NCBI GenBank assembly: GCA_903861155.1
Contig: CAIOTL010000244.1
Coordinates: 1-55,999 of the forward strand
From: an uncultured Bacteroidota bacterium
GTDB taxonomy: Bacteria > Bacteroidota > Bacteroidia > Flavobacteriales > Flavobacteriaceae
DNA length: 55,999 nucleotides
Direction: 5' to 3'
Shown: in pieces, positions 41,438 through 50,303 of the stretch
Numbering within the stretch: position 1 is the stretch's first letter
Layout: every line of letters begins with the position of its first letter
The notes under the pieces: generated by a model
What the model was told of the DNA's origin: nothing
Database searches by the model: none
What the model saw: the letters and a program-made list of their open reading frames with translations, nothing else
Position numbers and translations under genes: made by a program

Positions 41438-42826
41438 ATGGAAACCATAAAATCATACGTTCAACAGAACAAAGACCGTTTCATCAGCGAATTAATCGAA
41501 TTCTTAAAAATTCCTTCTGTAAGTGCCGATGCAGCTTACAATCAAGATATTCTTAATGTTGCAAATGCCGTCAAAGTAAGTCTCGAAAAAGCTGGTTGCG
41601 ATTTTGTCGAAATTTGTGAAACACCGGGAAACCCAATTGTATATGGCGAAAAAACCATTGATAAAAATTTACCTACCGTTTTAGTCTACGGACATTACGA
41701 TGTCCAGCCAGCAGATCCAATCGAATTATGGACTTCCCCACCATTCGAACCCATCATCAAAAAAACTGATATTCATCCCGAAGGGGCTATTTTTGCCCGT
41801 GGTTCTTGCGATGACAAAGGCCAAGTGTATATGCATATCAAAGCATTGGAATATATGGTTCAATCCGACACTTTGCCTTGCAACGTAAAATTTATGATTG
41901 AAGGCGAAGAGGAAATTGGCTCCAAAAGTTTAAGTTGGTTTGTGGAACGGAATCAGGAAAAGTTGAAAAATGACGTAATTTTAATTTCAGATACCGGAAT
42001 GATCTCTAACCAACAACCTTCTATCACAACAGGATTACGCGGTTTGAGTTATGTGGAAGTCGAAGTCACCGGTCCAAATCGCGATTTGCATTCCGGACTT
42101 TATGGTGGCGCAGTTGCCAATCCAATCAACGTTTTAGCAAAAATGATTGCTTCGCTTCACGACGAAAATAATCAAGTGACGATTCCTGGTTTTTATAATA
42201 AAGTCCAAGATTTATCGCTCGAAGAAAGAGCTGAAATGGCTAAAGCACCTTTCAATCTGGATGATTACAAAAAAGCATTAGCTTTAAATGATGTTTATGG
42301 CGAAAAAGGGTACTTAACAAACGAAAGAAATTCAATCCGACCAACACTCGACGTCAACGGAATTTGGGGAGGATACACAGGTGAAGGAGCCAAAACCGTT
42401 ATTGCTAGTCAGGCTTTCGCCAAAATTTCTATGCGTTTGGTTCCTAATCAAGATTGGGAGGAAATAACCGAATTGTTTACCAAAAACTTCATCAGCATTG
42501 CTCCAGCTGGAGTAGCAGTGAAAGTAAAAGCGCACCACGGCGGACAAGGTTATGTGACACCAACGGACAGCATTGGCTACAAAGCCGCAAATAAAGCCTA
42601 TACTGAAACCTTTGGAGTTCCCGCAATTCCAGTCCGTTCTGGCGGAAGTATTCCTATTGTGGCTTTGTTCGAAAAGGAATTAAAAAGCAAAACAATTTTA
42701 ATGGGGTTTGGTTTAGATAGCGATGCGATTCACTCGCCAAATGAACATTTTGGTGTTTTTAATTACTTGAAAGGCATCGAAACCATTCCGTTGTTTTATA
42801 AATATTTTGTGGAGTTGAGTAAATAG
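41438..42826 (+). CDS. M20 family dipeptidase
   Basis: A 462-residue metallopeptidase of the M20 dipeptidase/carnosinase subgroup. Metal and catalytic motifs are GHYDVQPADP (about 87-96), ARGSCDDKGQVY (about 120-131), EGEEEIGS with the catalytic Glu (about 154-161), SDTGM and the C-terminal HSPNEHFG. An interdomain dimerisation lid occupies roughly residues 200-350 (including LHSGLYGGAVANP). Such enzymes hydrolyse dipeptides in the cytoplasm. No signal peptide is seen. A terminator follows at 42852-42892. Confidence 0.93.
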   Translation: METIKSYVQQNKDRFISELIEFLKIPSVSADAAYNQDILNVANAVKVSLEKAGCDFVEICETPGNPIVYGEKTIDKNLPTVLVYGHYDVQPADPIELWTSPPFEPIIKKTDIHPEGAIFARGSCDDKGQVYMHIKALEYMVQSDTLPCNVKFMIEGEEEIGSKSLSWFVERNQEKLKNDVILISDTGMISNQQPSITTGLRGLSYVEVEVTGPNRDLHSGLYGGAVANPINVLAKMIASLHDENNQVTIPGFYNKVQDLSLEERAEMAKAPFNLDDYKKALALNDVYGEKGYLTNERNSIRPTLDVNGIWGGYTGEGAKTVIASQAFAKISMRLVPNQDWEEITELFTKNFISIAPAGVAVKVKAHHGGQGYVTPTDSIGYKAANKAYTETFGVPAIPVRSGGSIPIVALFEKELKSKTILMGFGLDSDAIHSPNEHFGVFNYLKGIETIPLFYKYFVELSK

Positions 42827-42851
42827 AAAAAACTTTAAGGTTCAAAAACTA

Positions 42852-42893
42852 TAAAATCCGTCCTTTCTAAATTGAGTAAACGGATTTTTTTGG
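42852..42893 (+). terminator. Intrinsic terminator after the dipeptidase gene
   Basis: AAAATCCGT pairs with ACGGATTTT over a loop of about 20 nt, followed by T residues. Confidence 0.7.
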
Positions 42894-42902
42894 AATCTTA
42901 TA

Positions 42903-44264
42903 CTATTTATCGGCATTATATCCCAAATAAGGCATAGCTCTTTCGTTGAAAACAACACCATATTCTTCCAGTTCTTTCAAAATAGGTAAATATACTTCTT
43001 CCCGAATTGGAAGCTGTACTCCTGGCGTTTTAATCTTGCCGTTCAAGATTAATAATGTTGCCATCGCGACAGGCAAACCAACTGTTTTTGCCATTGCAGT
43101 ATAGGTTTGATTTTCGCCGATACAAACCATTTTTGAATCTATTTGCTCCTTTTTGCCTTTTATTTCATAGCCTAACTTGTGATACATCACAATCATATCT
43201 TTGTCTTCGGGCTGAAGTGTCCAACTATCTCCAAGGATTTTTTCGAGAATTTGAGCTGGAGTAGCATTTTTTAATCCTACTTTTTTGTTGCTATTGAATA
43301 AATCTAACTCCAACAATTTATCCCACATAATATCGTCCTGATCAATTTTCAAAATCAAACGAATTTTGCTTTCAACGGAATCTGTAGAATGATAGGGCAA
43401 AAAAGAATTCACGAATTGCCTGTAACTCATATTCTCGGAATCTTCCATAATGTAGCTGTCATCGGTCATTCCTAGTTGCACAAACATATTCCATGCTTTC
43501 GAAAAACCTACTCTTCGAATAGTTCCCCGATATAAAGTAAGGACGTTTTTCAATCCATAAATATCTAGATATTTGAGCGAATCTCTATTCGAATAAGCTT
43601 CAAATCTGCCGTAACCTTCTACTTCAAGAAATTCGGTTCTGCGAAATAAATTCCAATAGGGAATATATTTATAGGCTCCTTCCTGAAGAAATTTCGCTGC
43701 GCCTCCTTGTCCCGCAAGAACCACATTTCTTGGCGCCCAAGTGAATTTATAATTCCAAAGATTAGTGTCCGATTCTGGTGCAACCAAGCCTCCACAAAAA
43801 GATTCAAACAAAAGCATTTTTCCTCCTTTAACCCTGATTTCATTAATTACTTTCATTGCGCTCATATGGTCAATTCCTGGATCTAGACCAATTTCATTCA
43901 TAAAAATCAAATTGTTTTCCTTGGCCAAAGCATCCAATTCCTGAATAGCATCACTCACGTATGAAGCGGTAACCATATGTTTTTTAAATGTAATGCAATC
44001 CTTCGCAACCTCAATATGAAGGCGCGCCGGCAACATGGAAATAACAATGTCCGCTTTTTGAATAGCATCATTTCTTTGATTCTTGTCAAAAACATCTAAA
44101 GAAATAGCAGTTGCATTGGAATGATTATTTGTTTTGCTTTGAGCTGAGGCCAACGATAAATCTCCAATAATAAGATGCAAATTTTCTTCTTCTGATTTAT
44201 TTAAAAGGTATTGTATCAATGACGATGACGATCTTCCAGATCCAATGATTAGAATTGTTCTCAT
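42903..44264 (-). CDS. Saccharopine dehydrogenase family protein
   Basis: A 453-residue NAD(P)-dependent oxidoreductase like saccharopine reductase (LYS9 type). A Rossmann fold opens at the chosen ATG (44264): MRTILIIGSGRSSSSLIQYL. It continues with KADIVISMLPARLHIEVAKDCI (about 68-89) and the catalytic-domain segment NEIGLDPGIDHMSAMKVI (about 121-138). FESFCGGLVAPESDTNLWNYKFTW and TIRRVGFSKAW are also family features. It could take part in lysine degradation through saccharopine; an upstream partner is not in the window. An open frame extends about 90 codons further upstream over a promoter; I reject that part as coding. Confidence 0.9.
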   Translation of the reverse strand: MRTILIIGSGRSSSSLIQYLLNKSEEENLHLIIGDLSLASAQSKTNNHSNATAISLDVFDKNQRNDAIQKADIVISMLPARLHIEVAKDCITFKKHMVTASYVSDAIQELDALAKENNLIFMNEIGLDPGIDHMSAMKVINEIRVKGGKMLLFESFCGGLVAPESDTNLWNYKFTWAPRNVVLAGQGGAAKFLQEGAYKYIPYWNLFRRTEFLEVEGYGRFEAYSNRDSLKYLDIYGLKNVLTLYRGTIRRVGFSKAWNMFVQLGMTDDSYIMEDSENMSYRQFVNSFLPYHSTDSVESKIRLILKIDQDDIMWDKLLELDLFNSNKKVGLKNATPAQILEKILGDSWTLQPEDKDMIVMYHKLGYEIKGKKEQIDSKMVCIGENQTYTAMAKTVGLPVAMATLLILNGKIKTPGVQLPIREEVYLPILKELEEYGVVFNERAMPYLGYNADK

Positions 44265-44282
44265 AATTATATTAATGTAACA

Positions 44283-44314
44283 CAAATATATATAAATGTT
44301 GTATTTGTAACAAA
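44283..44314 (-). promoter_or_regulatory. Predicted promoter of the saccharopine dehydrogenase gene
   Basis: On the minus strand TTTG (44314-44311), 20-nt spacer, TATATTTG (44290-44283). Confidence 0.65.
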
Positions 44315-44397
44315 TATAAATGCATATAAAATCGTAAATTATTAAAATAAATAGCAAATGTATCTTCAAAAAGGCTTTATATTTAATGAGAAAGAGA

Positions 44398-44405
44398 TAT
44401 TTTTG
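44398..44405 (+). promoter_or_regulatory. Predicted -7 element of the DUF423 gene
   Basis: TATTTTTG fits TAnnTTTG, 20 nt before the DUF423 ATG. Confidence 0.45.
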
Positions 44406-44424
44406 TATTAAATTAAAATATAAA

Positions 44425-44805
44425 ATGAACAAAAAAATTATCCTTACAGCGGCAGTTTTTGGAATGTTAGCAATCGTTTTGGGTGCATTTGGAGCACACG
44501 CATTGAAAAAAAATTTATCAATTGAAGCACTTTCCACTTTCGAAACTGGAGTTCGATACCAAATGTATCATGCCCTATTTTTATTGTTCATTGGGATGAC
44601 AAATGAGTTGTCAAAAAAAACAAAAAAATTAATCTACAACTTGGTTGTGTTTGGAGTAATTTCCTTTTCGGGTTCCATTTATTTATTGGCTATAAATAGT
44701 CTTTCTTCATTTGACTTCAAAGCGATTGGTTTTATAACTCCTGTGGGCGGACTCCTATTAATAATGGCTTGGGGAAGCTTATTAATGAATTTGGCAAAGA
44801 AATAA
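44425..44805 (+). CDS. DUF423 family membrane protein
   Basis: A 126-residue protein with four transmembrane helices. The family signature GMLAIVLGAFGAHALKK (about residues 13-29) and TGVRYQMYHALFLLFIG (about 41-57) are clear, as is the last part GSIYLLAI...GFITPVGGLLLIMAWGSL. I use the ATG at 44425 (MNKKIILTAAVFG) because the in-frame ATG 13 codons upstream overlaps the promoter. The function of DUF423 proteins is unknown. It is divergent from the saccharopine dehydrogenase gene. Confidence 0.9.
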   Translation: MNKKIILTAAVFGMLAIVLGAFGAHALKKNLSIEALSTFETGVRYQMYHALFLLFIGMTNELSKKTKKLIYNLVVFGVISFSGSIYLLAINSLSSFDFKAIGFITPVGGLLLIMAWGSLLMNLAKK

Positions 44806-45089
44806 TCATAAAATTTGGATAAAAACTGCATCTAAATTATAAGTTTTTCCTTTTACGCCAAATAAATTAAACACACAAATTCATGGACAACTTCGCCTTG
44901 TTCAAGAAATCGATTTAGTGACAAATTTAAGAATCGAAATTTTATCACTAATTATCGGCCGAAGAATTACTCAAAATTAGTAGAAATTCAAGCCAATAAT
45001 TTTCATAGTAAAGAAGTAGAAAACTCTTTAAAATTAAAACCACAAATAAAGCTAATTTCTTTGATGTTTTTTAATAAGTAATATTTTTT

Positions 45090-46292
45090 TTAGGGTAAAA
45101 AGGCATATCCTTTTTTTGATTTCCAAAGGAAATATTTTTCCAACAAAACTTTGTTGAAATCATAAAGCACATTTGGAATCATAATAGCAAAAGCTCTTGG
45201 TTTAAATAAGGAGGTCGATAAAATAAGTACTTCTTTTTTACCCGCATCCATAACGCAGAGTCCGGGAATTCTTCCCCAAGCTTTTTTGACTAATTTAGTT
45301 TTCCCTTTTGAAATCCTAATTATATTTTCGGCTACAATTTTACCAGTTTCATCGGATGGATATCCTGTTTTTGGAGAAGAAAAAGGAACTGATTTAGGAG
45401 TAAATGGCAGTTTCACATCAATAGCGATTCCGGCAGCCCAAATACTTGGATAATCTTCGTGCCTATAATCATCCCCAACTCGAATATACCCAGCTGGTGT
45501 AGCATTTAAATCAGGAGAGTTAGTCACAAAATCTACTCCAATGAATGGAGGCATCAACATGGTAAATTTACTTGGAAGAAATTCTCCAGTTGACAGTATT
45601 ACTTTATCTTCTTGCACTTCTTTGACGCCTACTTCAGTACGATAATGAATATTAAACATTTTCATAAATGTCTTAAGCATAGTTTCTCCCATTGGCATTC
45701 CGCCAATTCCGAAATGCCCCAAATAATCTTCGGGAGTAATCCAATATAAATCTACTTGCTTGCGAATATTTTGTTCGCGTAACCATTTTTCGATATTGAA
45801 TAAAAACTCATATGCTGCCCCCATGCAACCTGCATTTTGGGTGGCACCAACAACAATTGAACCTGGATTTTTCTTGAAATCTTCCAATGCTACTCGTATT
45901 TTCATGGCACCATTTGGCGTACCAACATAATGCGCAAATTCTTCGACTCCTGGAGCAATATCATATTTCACTTTTGGGCCAGTCGCAACAACCAAATTAT
46001 CGTATTTAAATTCCCCTTTTTCCGTGTAAACAATTTGCGCTTTCGCATCTACTTTTAAAGCCTCTGTAAGGACAAAATCTACTCCCTTTTTTGTCAATAT
46101 TTCTTCTTTTCTAAAAGAAATATCCTTGATTTCTCTTCTTCCAAAAGGAACCCAAATAAGTGATGGAATGAATAAAAACAAAGGTGATTTGTCAATTAAA
46201 ATTACCTTGTGTTCGTTTTTTCCTTTTCTTTTGATTTCGAGTGCTGCCGTCATTCCGGCAAAACTTCCTCCTATTACTACTGTTGTTGTCAT
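45090..46292 (-). CDS. Sulfide:quinone oxidoreductase-like FAD flavoprotein
   Basis: A 400-residue pyridine nucleotide-disulfide-fold flavoprotein. FAD binding is shown by VVIGGSFAGMTAALEI at the N-terminus and DDYRHEDYPSIWAAGIAID near residue 290. SQR-type landmarks are the cysteine in GATQNAGCMGAAYEF (about 158-172) and a second cysteine in RIPGLCVMDAG (about 347-357), at the spacing of the redox pair in sulfide:quinone reductases. The C-terminus has hydrophobic and basic patches (FKPRAFAIMIPNVLYDFNKV) that could sit on the membrane. It would oxidise sulfide or a related thiol and feed electrons to quinone; a generic NADH dehydrogenase-like role is the alternative. ATG at 46292 chosen over an upstream start eight codons away. 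Confidence 0.82.
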   Translation of the reverse strand: MTTTVVIGGSFAGMTAALEIKRKGKNEHKVILIDKSPLFLFIPSLIWVPFGRREIKDISFRKEEILTKKGVDFVLTEALKVDAKAQIVYTEKGEFKYDNLVVATGPKVKYDIAPGVEEFAHYVGTPNGAMKIRVALEDFKKNPGSIVVGATQNAGCMGAAYEFLFNIEKWLREQNIRKQVDLYWITPEDYLGHFGIGGMPMGETMLKTFMKMFNIHYRTEVGVKEVQEDKVILSTGEFLPSKFTMLMPPFIGVDFVTNSPDLNATPAGYIRVGDDYRHEDYPSIWAAGIAIDVKLPFTPKSVPFSSPKTGYPSDETGKIVAENIIRISKGKTKLVKKAWGRIPGLCVMDAGKKEVLILSTSLFKPRAFAIMIPNVLYDFNKVLLEKYFLWKSKKGYAFLP

Positions 46293-46386
46293 AACTAAAT
46301 GTATTAATTTATACATTAAAGTTAGGTTTTAAAAACATTCTATTTTGTAACCAATGTTACATAAGTACATTATTTTATGATAAAAT

Positions 46387-46422
46387 TAAAACCTCGGAAA
46401 TCTAATGCTTCCCGAGGTTTTA
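46387..46422 (-). terminator. Hairpin terminator between the SQR-like and PH-domain genes
   Basis: AAAACCTCGG pairs with CCGAGGTTTT over a 14-nt loop. It lies downstream of the PH-domain gene (minus strand). Confidence 0.7.
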
Positions 46423-46472
46423 CCTTATTTTCTTCGCTTCGCTTAAAACTTTCTAATACTTTTGTCAAAAAG

Positions 46473-47174
46473 CTACATAAAACTTAATATTTCCTTTTTA
46501 AAGGCATCATATTCAACTTGAAAAATTAATCCGTTATCAAGCAATTTTTTATAGTTCTGAAGCTTATCGAAAAGTTCTTTTTGAGATAATTCATTCAATT
46601 TCTTTTCGAAAGTTGAATCCGAATTTGGAATAATTTCTTCGGTATGGGTAAAATTAATAGGCATTATCTCTGCATAATTTATCACCTCTTCCGTTTCTAT
46701 TTCTTCAATTGTTTCTTTATTGGGGATTTCAGATTCTTGGGATTTAACAGCATCTGAAACGGCGATATTTATTGCGGTATTTTTCAATATATCAAGTTGT
46801 TCCTTGGCATAGGTGAAAATTTTTCTTGCCTGAATCTTTGGAATATAATCAATTGAAACTTGCAAATCCATTTTGGTGGAAAACGAAAACTCCGAACCCA
46901 AGATGTTTTCTTTCACGAAAGTTCCTTCTATTTCGTCCCAAGTAAAATCGGTGAAATTCATTGTAAGTCCCAAGTTTTTTGGCTGGCAAATAATAATTCG
47001 TTTATTGGTCATCACAATGCTATCTGGAAGAACAGTGATAGCCGGCTTTTTCTGAACGGCAACATATCCTATTTCCTCGTTTTTCATCAATAAATCATTG
47101 AGTTTTGAAGTGATTTTTTCAATGGCTTTAGGGTCTTGTTCTTCGTTAAGGATTTTTTTTATTTGATCTTTCAT
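46473..47174 (-). CDS. PH-like domain protein with C-terminal SHOCT-type helix pair
   Basis: A 233-residue soluble protein. Residues about 30-130 look like a bacterial PH domain of the YokE type: EIGYVAVQKKPAITVLPDSIVMTNKRIIICQPKNLG, then FTWDEIEGTFVKENILGSEFSF. A variable acidic linker (residues about 145-200) leads to a C-terminal SHOCT-like motif, LFDKLQNYKKLLDNGLIFQVEYDAFKKEIL. Such proteins are found across bacteria, with membrane or oligomerisation roles suspected but no defined function. It is the last gene on the minus strand before a terminator. Confidence 0.8.
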   Translation of the reverse strand: MKDQIKKILNEEQDPKAIEKITSKLNDLLMKNEEIGYVAVQKKPAITVLPDSIVMTNKRIIICQPKNLGLTMNFTDFTWDEIEGTFVKENILGSEFSFSTKMDLQVSIDYIPKIQARKIFTYAKEQLDILKNTAINIAVSDAVKSQESEIPNKETIEEIETEEVINYAEIMPINFTHTEEIIPNSDSTFEKKLNELSQKELFDKLQNYKKLLDNGLIFQVEYDAFKKEILSFM

Positions 47175-47236
47175 TATTTTAATGGATGTGTGTTTTTTGA
47201 CTACACTGTTTTGAAGTGCAAAAGTAATGCCTAATT

Positions 47237-47602
47237 TTAGAATTCGAGAATTTCAGTTTGGTTTTTTTTGGTTAAACTTTTGAAAACCAATTCGTAAGAA
47301 TGATCGATCAATTCCTTGACAAATTTGTCGGAAACCTCGCCATTTATAATAATTGTATTCCAATGGACCTTGTTCATATGAAATGCGGGAATTATATCGC
47401 AATATTGTGTCCGCAATTCCAGGGCATATTCTAGATTGCATTTCAAATTTACTTTTGGTTCGACTTTTTCCCATTGGATTAATGACGACAAAGCAAACAT
47501 TTTTCCGCCCACTTTGAACACTAAGATGTCTTTATCGAACGGAAAATGTTCGGTTGCGCCTTTTTTGGATACGCAATATTCGTAGTAGATTTCTAGATTC
47601 AT
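47237..47602 (-). CDS. MmcQ/YjbR family protein
   Basis: A 121-residue protein with the MmcQ/YjbR fold, a double-wing DNA-binding-like structure of unclear role. Diagnostic segments are GATEHFPFDKDILVFKVGGKMFAL (about 15-38), VNLKCNLEYALELR and the C-terminal HMNKVHWNTIIINGEVSDKFVKELIDHSYELV (about 74-105). It starts at the ATG at 47602, 7 nt after the hemW stop codon, so it is probably translated from the ruvC-hemW transcript. Confidence 0.88.
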   Translation of the reverse strand: MNLEIYYEYCVSKKGATEHFPFDKDILVFKVGGKMFALSSLIQWEKVEPKVNLKCNLEYALELRTQYCDIIPAFHMNKVHWNTIIINGEVSDKFVKELIDHSYELVFKSLTKKNQTEILEF

Positions 47603-47609
47603 TTTAAAA

Positions 47610-48743
47610 TTATTTAAAATTTACCAAAAATAAATCACTTGCAATTCCGTCAGTCAAAAATTTCCCTTTTTTGGTCGCTTTTAGAACATTTCCCTCAATG
47701 GAAATCAAATTGTCATCGAGGAATTTTTGTGCTTGATTAGTAAGATATTCCAAATAAGTTGTGCCAAATTCTTTCTCAATTCTTTCCAATGAAACGCCCC
47801 AAATGGTTCGTAAACCCGTCATAATATATTCGTTATAACGATCCGATTTTGACAAGATTTCGGTTTCGCAAGACAATTTATTTTTCTCTAAAGATTTCAA
47901 ATAAATGAAATTATTAGAAACATTCCAGCTTCGCGAAATTCCGTCATAACTGTGTGCCGAAGGTCCAATTCCGATATATTTTTTCCCCAACCAATACGCC
48001 GAATTATTCTTGGAGAAGTAATTCTCTTTCCCAAAATTCGACAATTCATAATGAATAAACCCATTCGCTTCTAGCATTTCGACCAAAATTTGAAAATGTT
48101 CTTCGGCAACCTCGTCTTTGGGTTTTGCAATTTTTCCGGTTTGGATGAGTTTGTTCAAAGCCGTTTTGGGTTCGACCGTCAAAGCATAACTCGAAATGTG
48201 AGGAATGCCAAAACACAAAGCTGTTTCGATATTTTGCTTCCATTTTTCGTTGCTCATTCCCGGAATTCCATAAATCAAGTCAAGGGAAATATTATCGAAA
48301 TATTTTGTAGCTTCTTCAAGACATTCTTTGGCTTCCGCCGAATTGTGAGCGCGATTCATCATCGTTAAATCTTCTTCAAAAAAAGATTGAATTCCAATGC
48401 TTAATCGGTTAATTGGGCTTTTTGATAATTCGATGATTCGTTCTTTGGACAAATCATCCGGATTGGCTTCAAGAGTGATTTCAGGATTTTCGGAAACGGT
48501 ATAATTTTCATAAACCGCATCAATCAAAAATTGTATTTCGGTAGTTGTCAAAGCACTTGGAGTGCCTCCACCAAAATATATTGTCTCAACAACTTCATTT
48601 GAAAACTCACTTTTGCGCATTCGAATTTCTTTGGCCAAAGCCAAAACCATTTCGTCTTTCTTTTTTATTGAAGTCGAAAAATGAAAGTCGCAATAATGAC
48701 ACGCTTGCTTGCAAAAAGGAATATGAATGTAAATTCCGCTCAT
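47610..48743 (-). CDS. hemW: Radical SAM heme chaperone HemW
   Basis: A 377-residue cytoplasmic protein of the HemN/HemW group. The radical SAM cluster motif CxxxCxxC is at the very N-terminus, [20 protein letters not shown] (residues 4-23). The absence of an N-terminal extension and of the fourth HemN-type motif marks HemW, which inserts heme into respiratory enzymes, rather than coproporphyrinogen oxidase. The FGGGTPSAL and [10 protein letters not shown] segments are present. Its ATG overlaps the ruvC stop by 4 nt (ruvC 48740-49294), so the two are coupled. Confidence 0.93.
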   Translation of the reverse strand: MSGIYIHIPFCKQACHYCDFHFSTSIKKKDEMVLALAKEIRMRKSEFSNEVVETIYFGGGTPSALTTTEIQFLIDAVYENYTVSENPEITLEANPDDLSKERIIELSKSPINRLSIGIQSFFEEDLTMMNRAHNSAEAKECLEEATKYFDNISLDLIYGIPGMSNEKWKQNIETALCFGIPHISSYALTVEPKTALNKLIQTGKIAKPKDEVAEEHFQILVEMLEANGFIHYELSNFGKENYFSKNNSAYWLGKKYIGIGPSAHSYDGISRSWNVSNNFIYLKSLEKNKLSCETEILSKSDRYNEYIMTGLRTIWGVSLERIEKEFGTTYLEYLTNQAQKFLDDNLISIEGNVLKATKKGKFLTDGIASDLFLVNFK

Positions 48744-49294
48744 TTTTTTACTCGTTCTTCATTCTGCTTCACAAAAGCATCCCAACCAGTGTAACTTTTT
48801 GCACCAACCACTTTTCCTGAATTGAAAAAATGACAAACTGCAGCCGCCAATCCATCTGTGCTATCCAGATTTTTGGGTAATTCTTTTAAGCCGAGTAATT
48901 GTTGGAGCATTTTGGCCACTTGTTCTTTGCTAGCATTTCCGTTTCCGGTAATCGCCATTTTAATTTTTTTGGGTTCATATTCAGTAATGGGGATATCTCT
49001 CGAAAGTCCGGCCGCCATTGCAACGCCTTGTGCTCTTCCTAACTTTAGCATCGATTGCACATTTTTACCAAAAAAAGGTGCTTCAATCGCGATTTCGTCC
49101 GGATTGTGAGTGTCGATTAATTCGATAGTGCGTTCAAAAATGATTTTTAATTTTTGATAATGGTTGTCGTATTTAGACAATTGCAATTCATTGAGTTGAA
49201 TAAAACACATGTTTTTACCCACTACTTTTATCAAACCAAAACCCATAATCGTCGTTCCTGGATCAATTCCTAATATGATACGTTCCTTTGCCAA
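48740..49294 (-). CDS. ruvC: Crossover junction endodeoxyribonuclease RuvC
   Basis: A 184-residue Holliday-junction resolvase. The catalytic acidic residues are visible: [16 protein letters not shown] (first Asp at about residue 10), [10 protein letters not shown] (Glu at about 69) and the C-terminal [13 protein letters not shown] with the DxxD-type pair. The start is a TTG at 49294: the in-frame stop TAG lies just three codons upstream and there is no ATG before the first catalytic Asp, so the TTG gives the standard N-terminus [13 protein letters not shown]. It is coupled to hemW. Confidence 0.94.
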   Translation of the reverse strand: MAKERIILGIDPGTTIMGFGLIKVVGKNMCFIQLNELQLSKYDNHYQKLKIIFERTIELIDTHNPDEIAIEAPFFGKNVQSMLKLGRAQGVAMAAGLSRDIPITEYEPKKIKMAITGNGNASKEQVAKMLQQLLGLKELPKNLDSTDGLAAAVCHFFNSGKVVGAKSYTGWDAFVKQNEERVKK

Positions 49295-49309
49295 TTTTAT
49301 CTATTTATC

Positions 49310-49342
49310 AAACCTCATAGGTTTTAAAAACCTGTCAGGTTT
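49310..49342. repeat. Double palindrome between ruvC and the flippase-like gene
   Basis: Two hairpins in tandem: AAACCT-CAT-AGGTTT (49310-49324) and AAACCT-GTC-AGGTTT (49328-49342), three bases apart. Each arm can also pair with the other copy. It lies in the divergent intergenic region. Confidence 0.55.
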
Positions 49343-49376
49343 CCTTAACGTGTAGATTTTATGTTTCTTTGCAACA

Positions 49377-50303
49377 ATGATTTCAATATCTCACAAAGCT
49401 AAACAATTCCTTGTACTTCTAATCAAACTTTTGATTGTAGGTGGCGCCTTTTATTTTATTTACAACCAACTGGCGAATAACGACAAGCTCGATTGGGAGA
49501 AGTTCATTATTATTTTCCAAAAAAACCAGTCAATTGCCGGAATTAGTTTCATTCTATTGTTAAGTATTTTGAATCGATTTTTTGAAATTTTGAAATGGCA
49601 GAACTTGGTTTCTTATCTGCATAAAATATCTTTGGCAGAAGCAACCAAACAAGTTCTTGGCGCACTGACTGCAGGATTATTTACACCAAATGGTGTGGGC
49701 GAATATGCTGGAAAAGCACTGTTTTTCAAAAAATCTAAAACAAAAAAAATCGTCTTTCTCAATCTGATTTGCAATGGAATACAGATGATTTTATCGATTG
49801 TTTTTGGAACAATTGGTTTATGGATTCTGGGTTATAGATTTTGGGTTATCGTAATTTTATGTTTAGGTTTTGCTCTTTGGATTTTAGGTTTTGGATTTAA
49901 AAAATTTAAAATTAAAGGCTATTCCATTGAAAAACTAATTCACAAGATTAATGAAATTCCGAAATCGATTCATCAGAAAAATATCTTTTTGGCCGTTTGT
50001 CGTTATTTAAGTTTTTCGCATCAATACTATTTTCTGTTCTTGGCTTTTGATGTTCATTTACCTTATATAACTATGATGACAAGCATTGCCAGTGTTTACT
50101 TTTTGGCATCTTCAATGCCCACGTTCCAGTTTTTGGACTTTGCCGTAAAAGGAAGTATTGCCGTTTATTTCTTCGGAATTCTTGGAGTCAACGAATGGAT
50201 TGTCGTTTTTATAAGTACACTAATGTGGCTTTTGAACGTGGTTTTACCAGTGATTATTGGGAGCTATTATGTAATAAATTTTAAAACTAAAATAGCACAA
50301 TGA
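49377..50303 (+). CDS. Flippase-like membrane protein (lysylphosphatidylglycerol synthase TM region family)
   Basis: A 308-residue membrane protein with about eight helices, related to the integral membrane half of MprF and to UPF0104/AglD-type proteins. The NGVGEYAGKALFFKKSKTKK region (about residues 106-125) is the conserved loop of this family. These proteins are thought to flip lipids or lipid-linked sugars. It ends overlapping the next gene by 4 nt (ATGA), so flippase and glycosyltransferase probably act on the same lipid-linked product. Confidence 0.85.
   Translation: MISISHKAKQFLVLLIKLLIVGGAFYFIYNQLANNDKLDWEKFIIIFQKNQSIAGISFILLLSILNRFFEILKWQNLVSYLHKISLAEATKQVLGALTAGLFTPNGVGEYAGKALFFKKSKTKKIVFLNLICNGIQMILSIVFGTIGLWILGYRFWVIVILCLGFALWILGFGFKKFKIKGYSIEKLIHKINEIPKSIHQKNIFLAVCRYLSFSHQYYFLFLAFDVHLPYITMMTSIASVYFLASSMPTFQFLDFAVKGSIAVYFFGILGVNEWIVVFISTLMWLLNVVLPVIIGSYYVINFKTKIAQ

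Noticed and set aside
44265..44537. N-terminal extension of the saccharopine dehydrogenase frame
   Set aside because: The extra 90 codons are low-complexity Ile/Tyr-rich, cover a clear promoter (TTTG-N20-TATATTTG), and the Rossmann motif begins at the ATG at 44264.
44806..45089. Possible gene remnant between DUF423 and the SQR-like gene
   Set aside because: A short frame reads GQLRLVQEIDLVTNLRIE but has no start and stops soon; no family was recognised.
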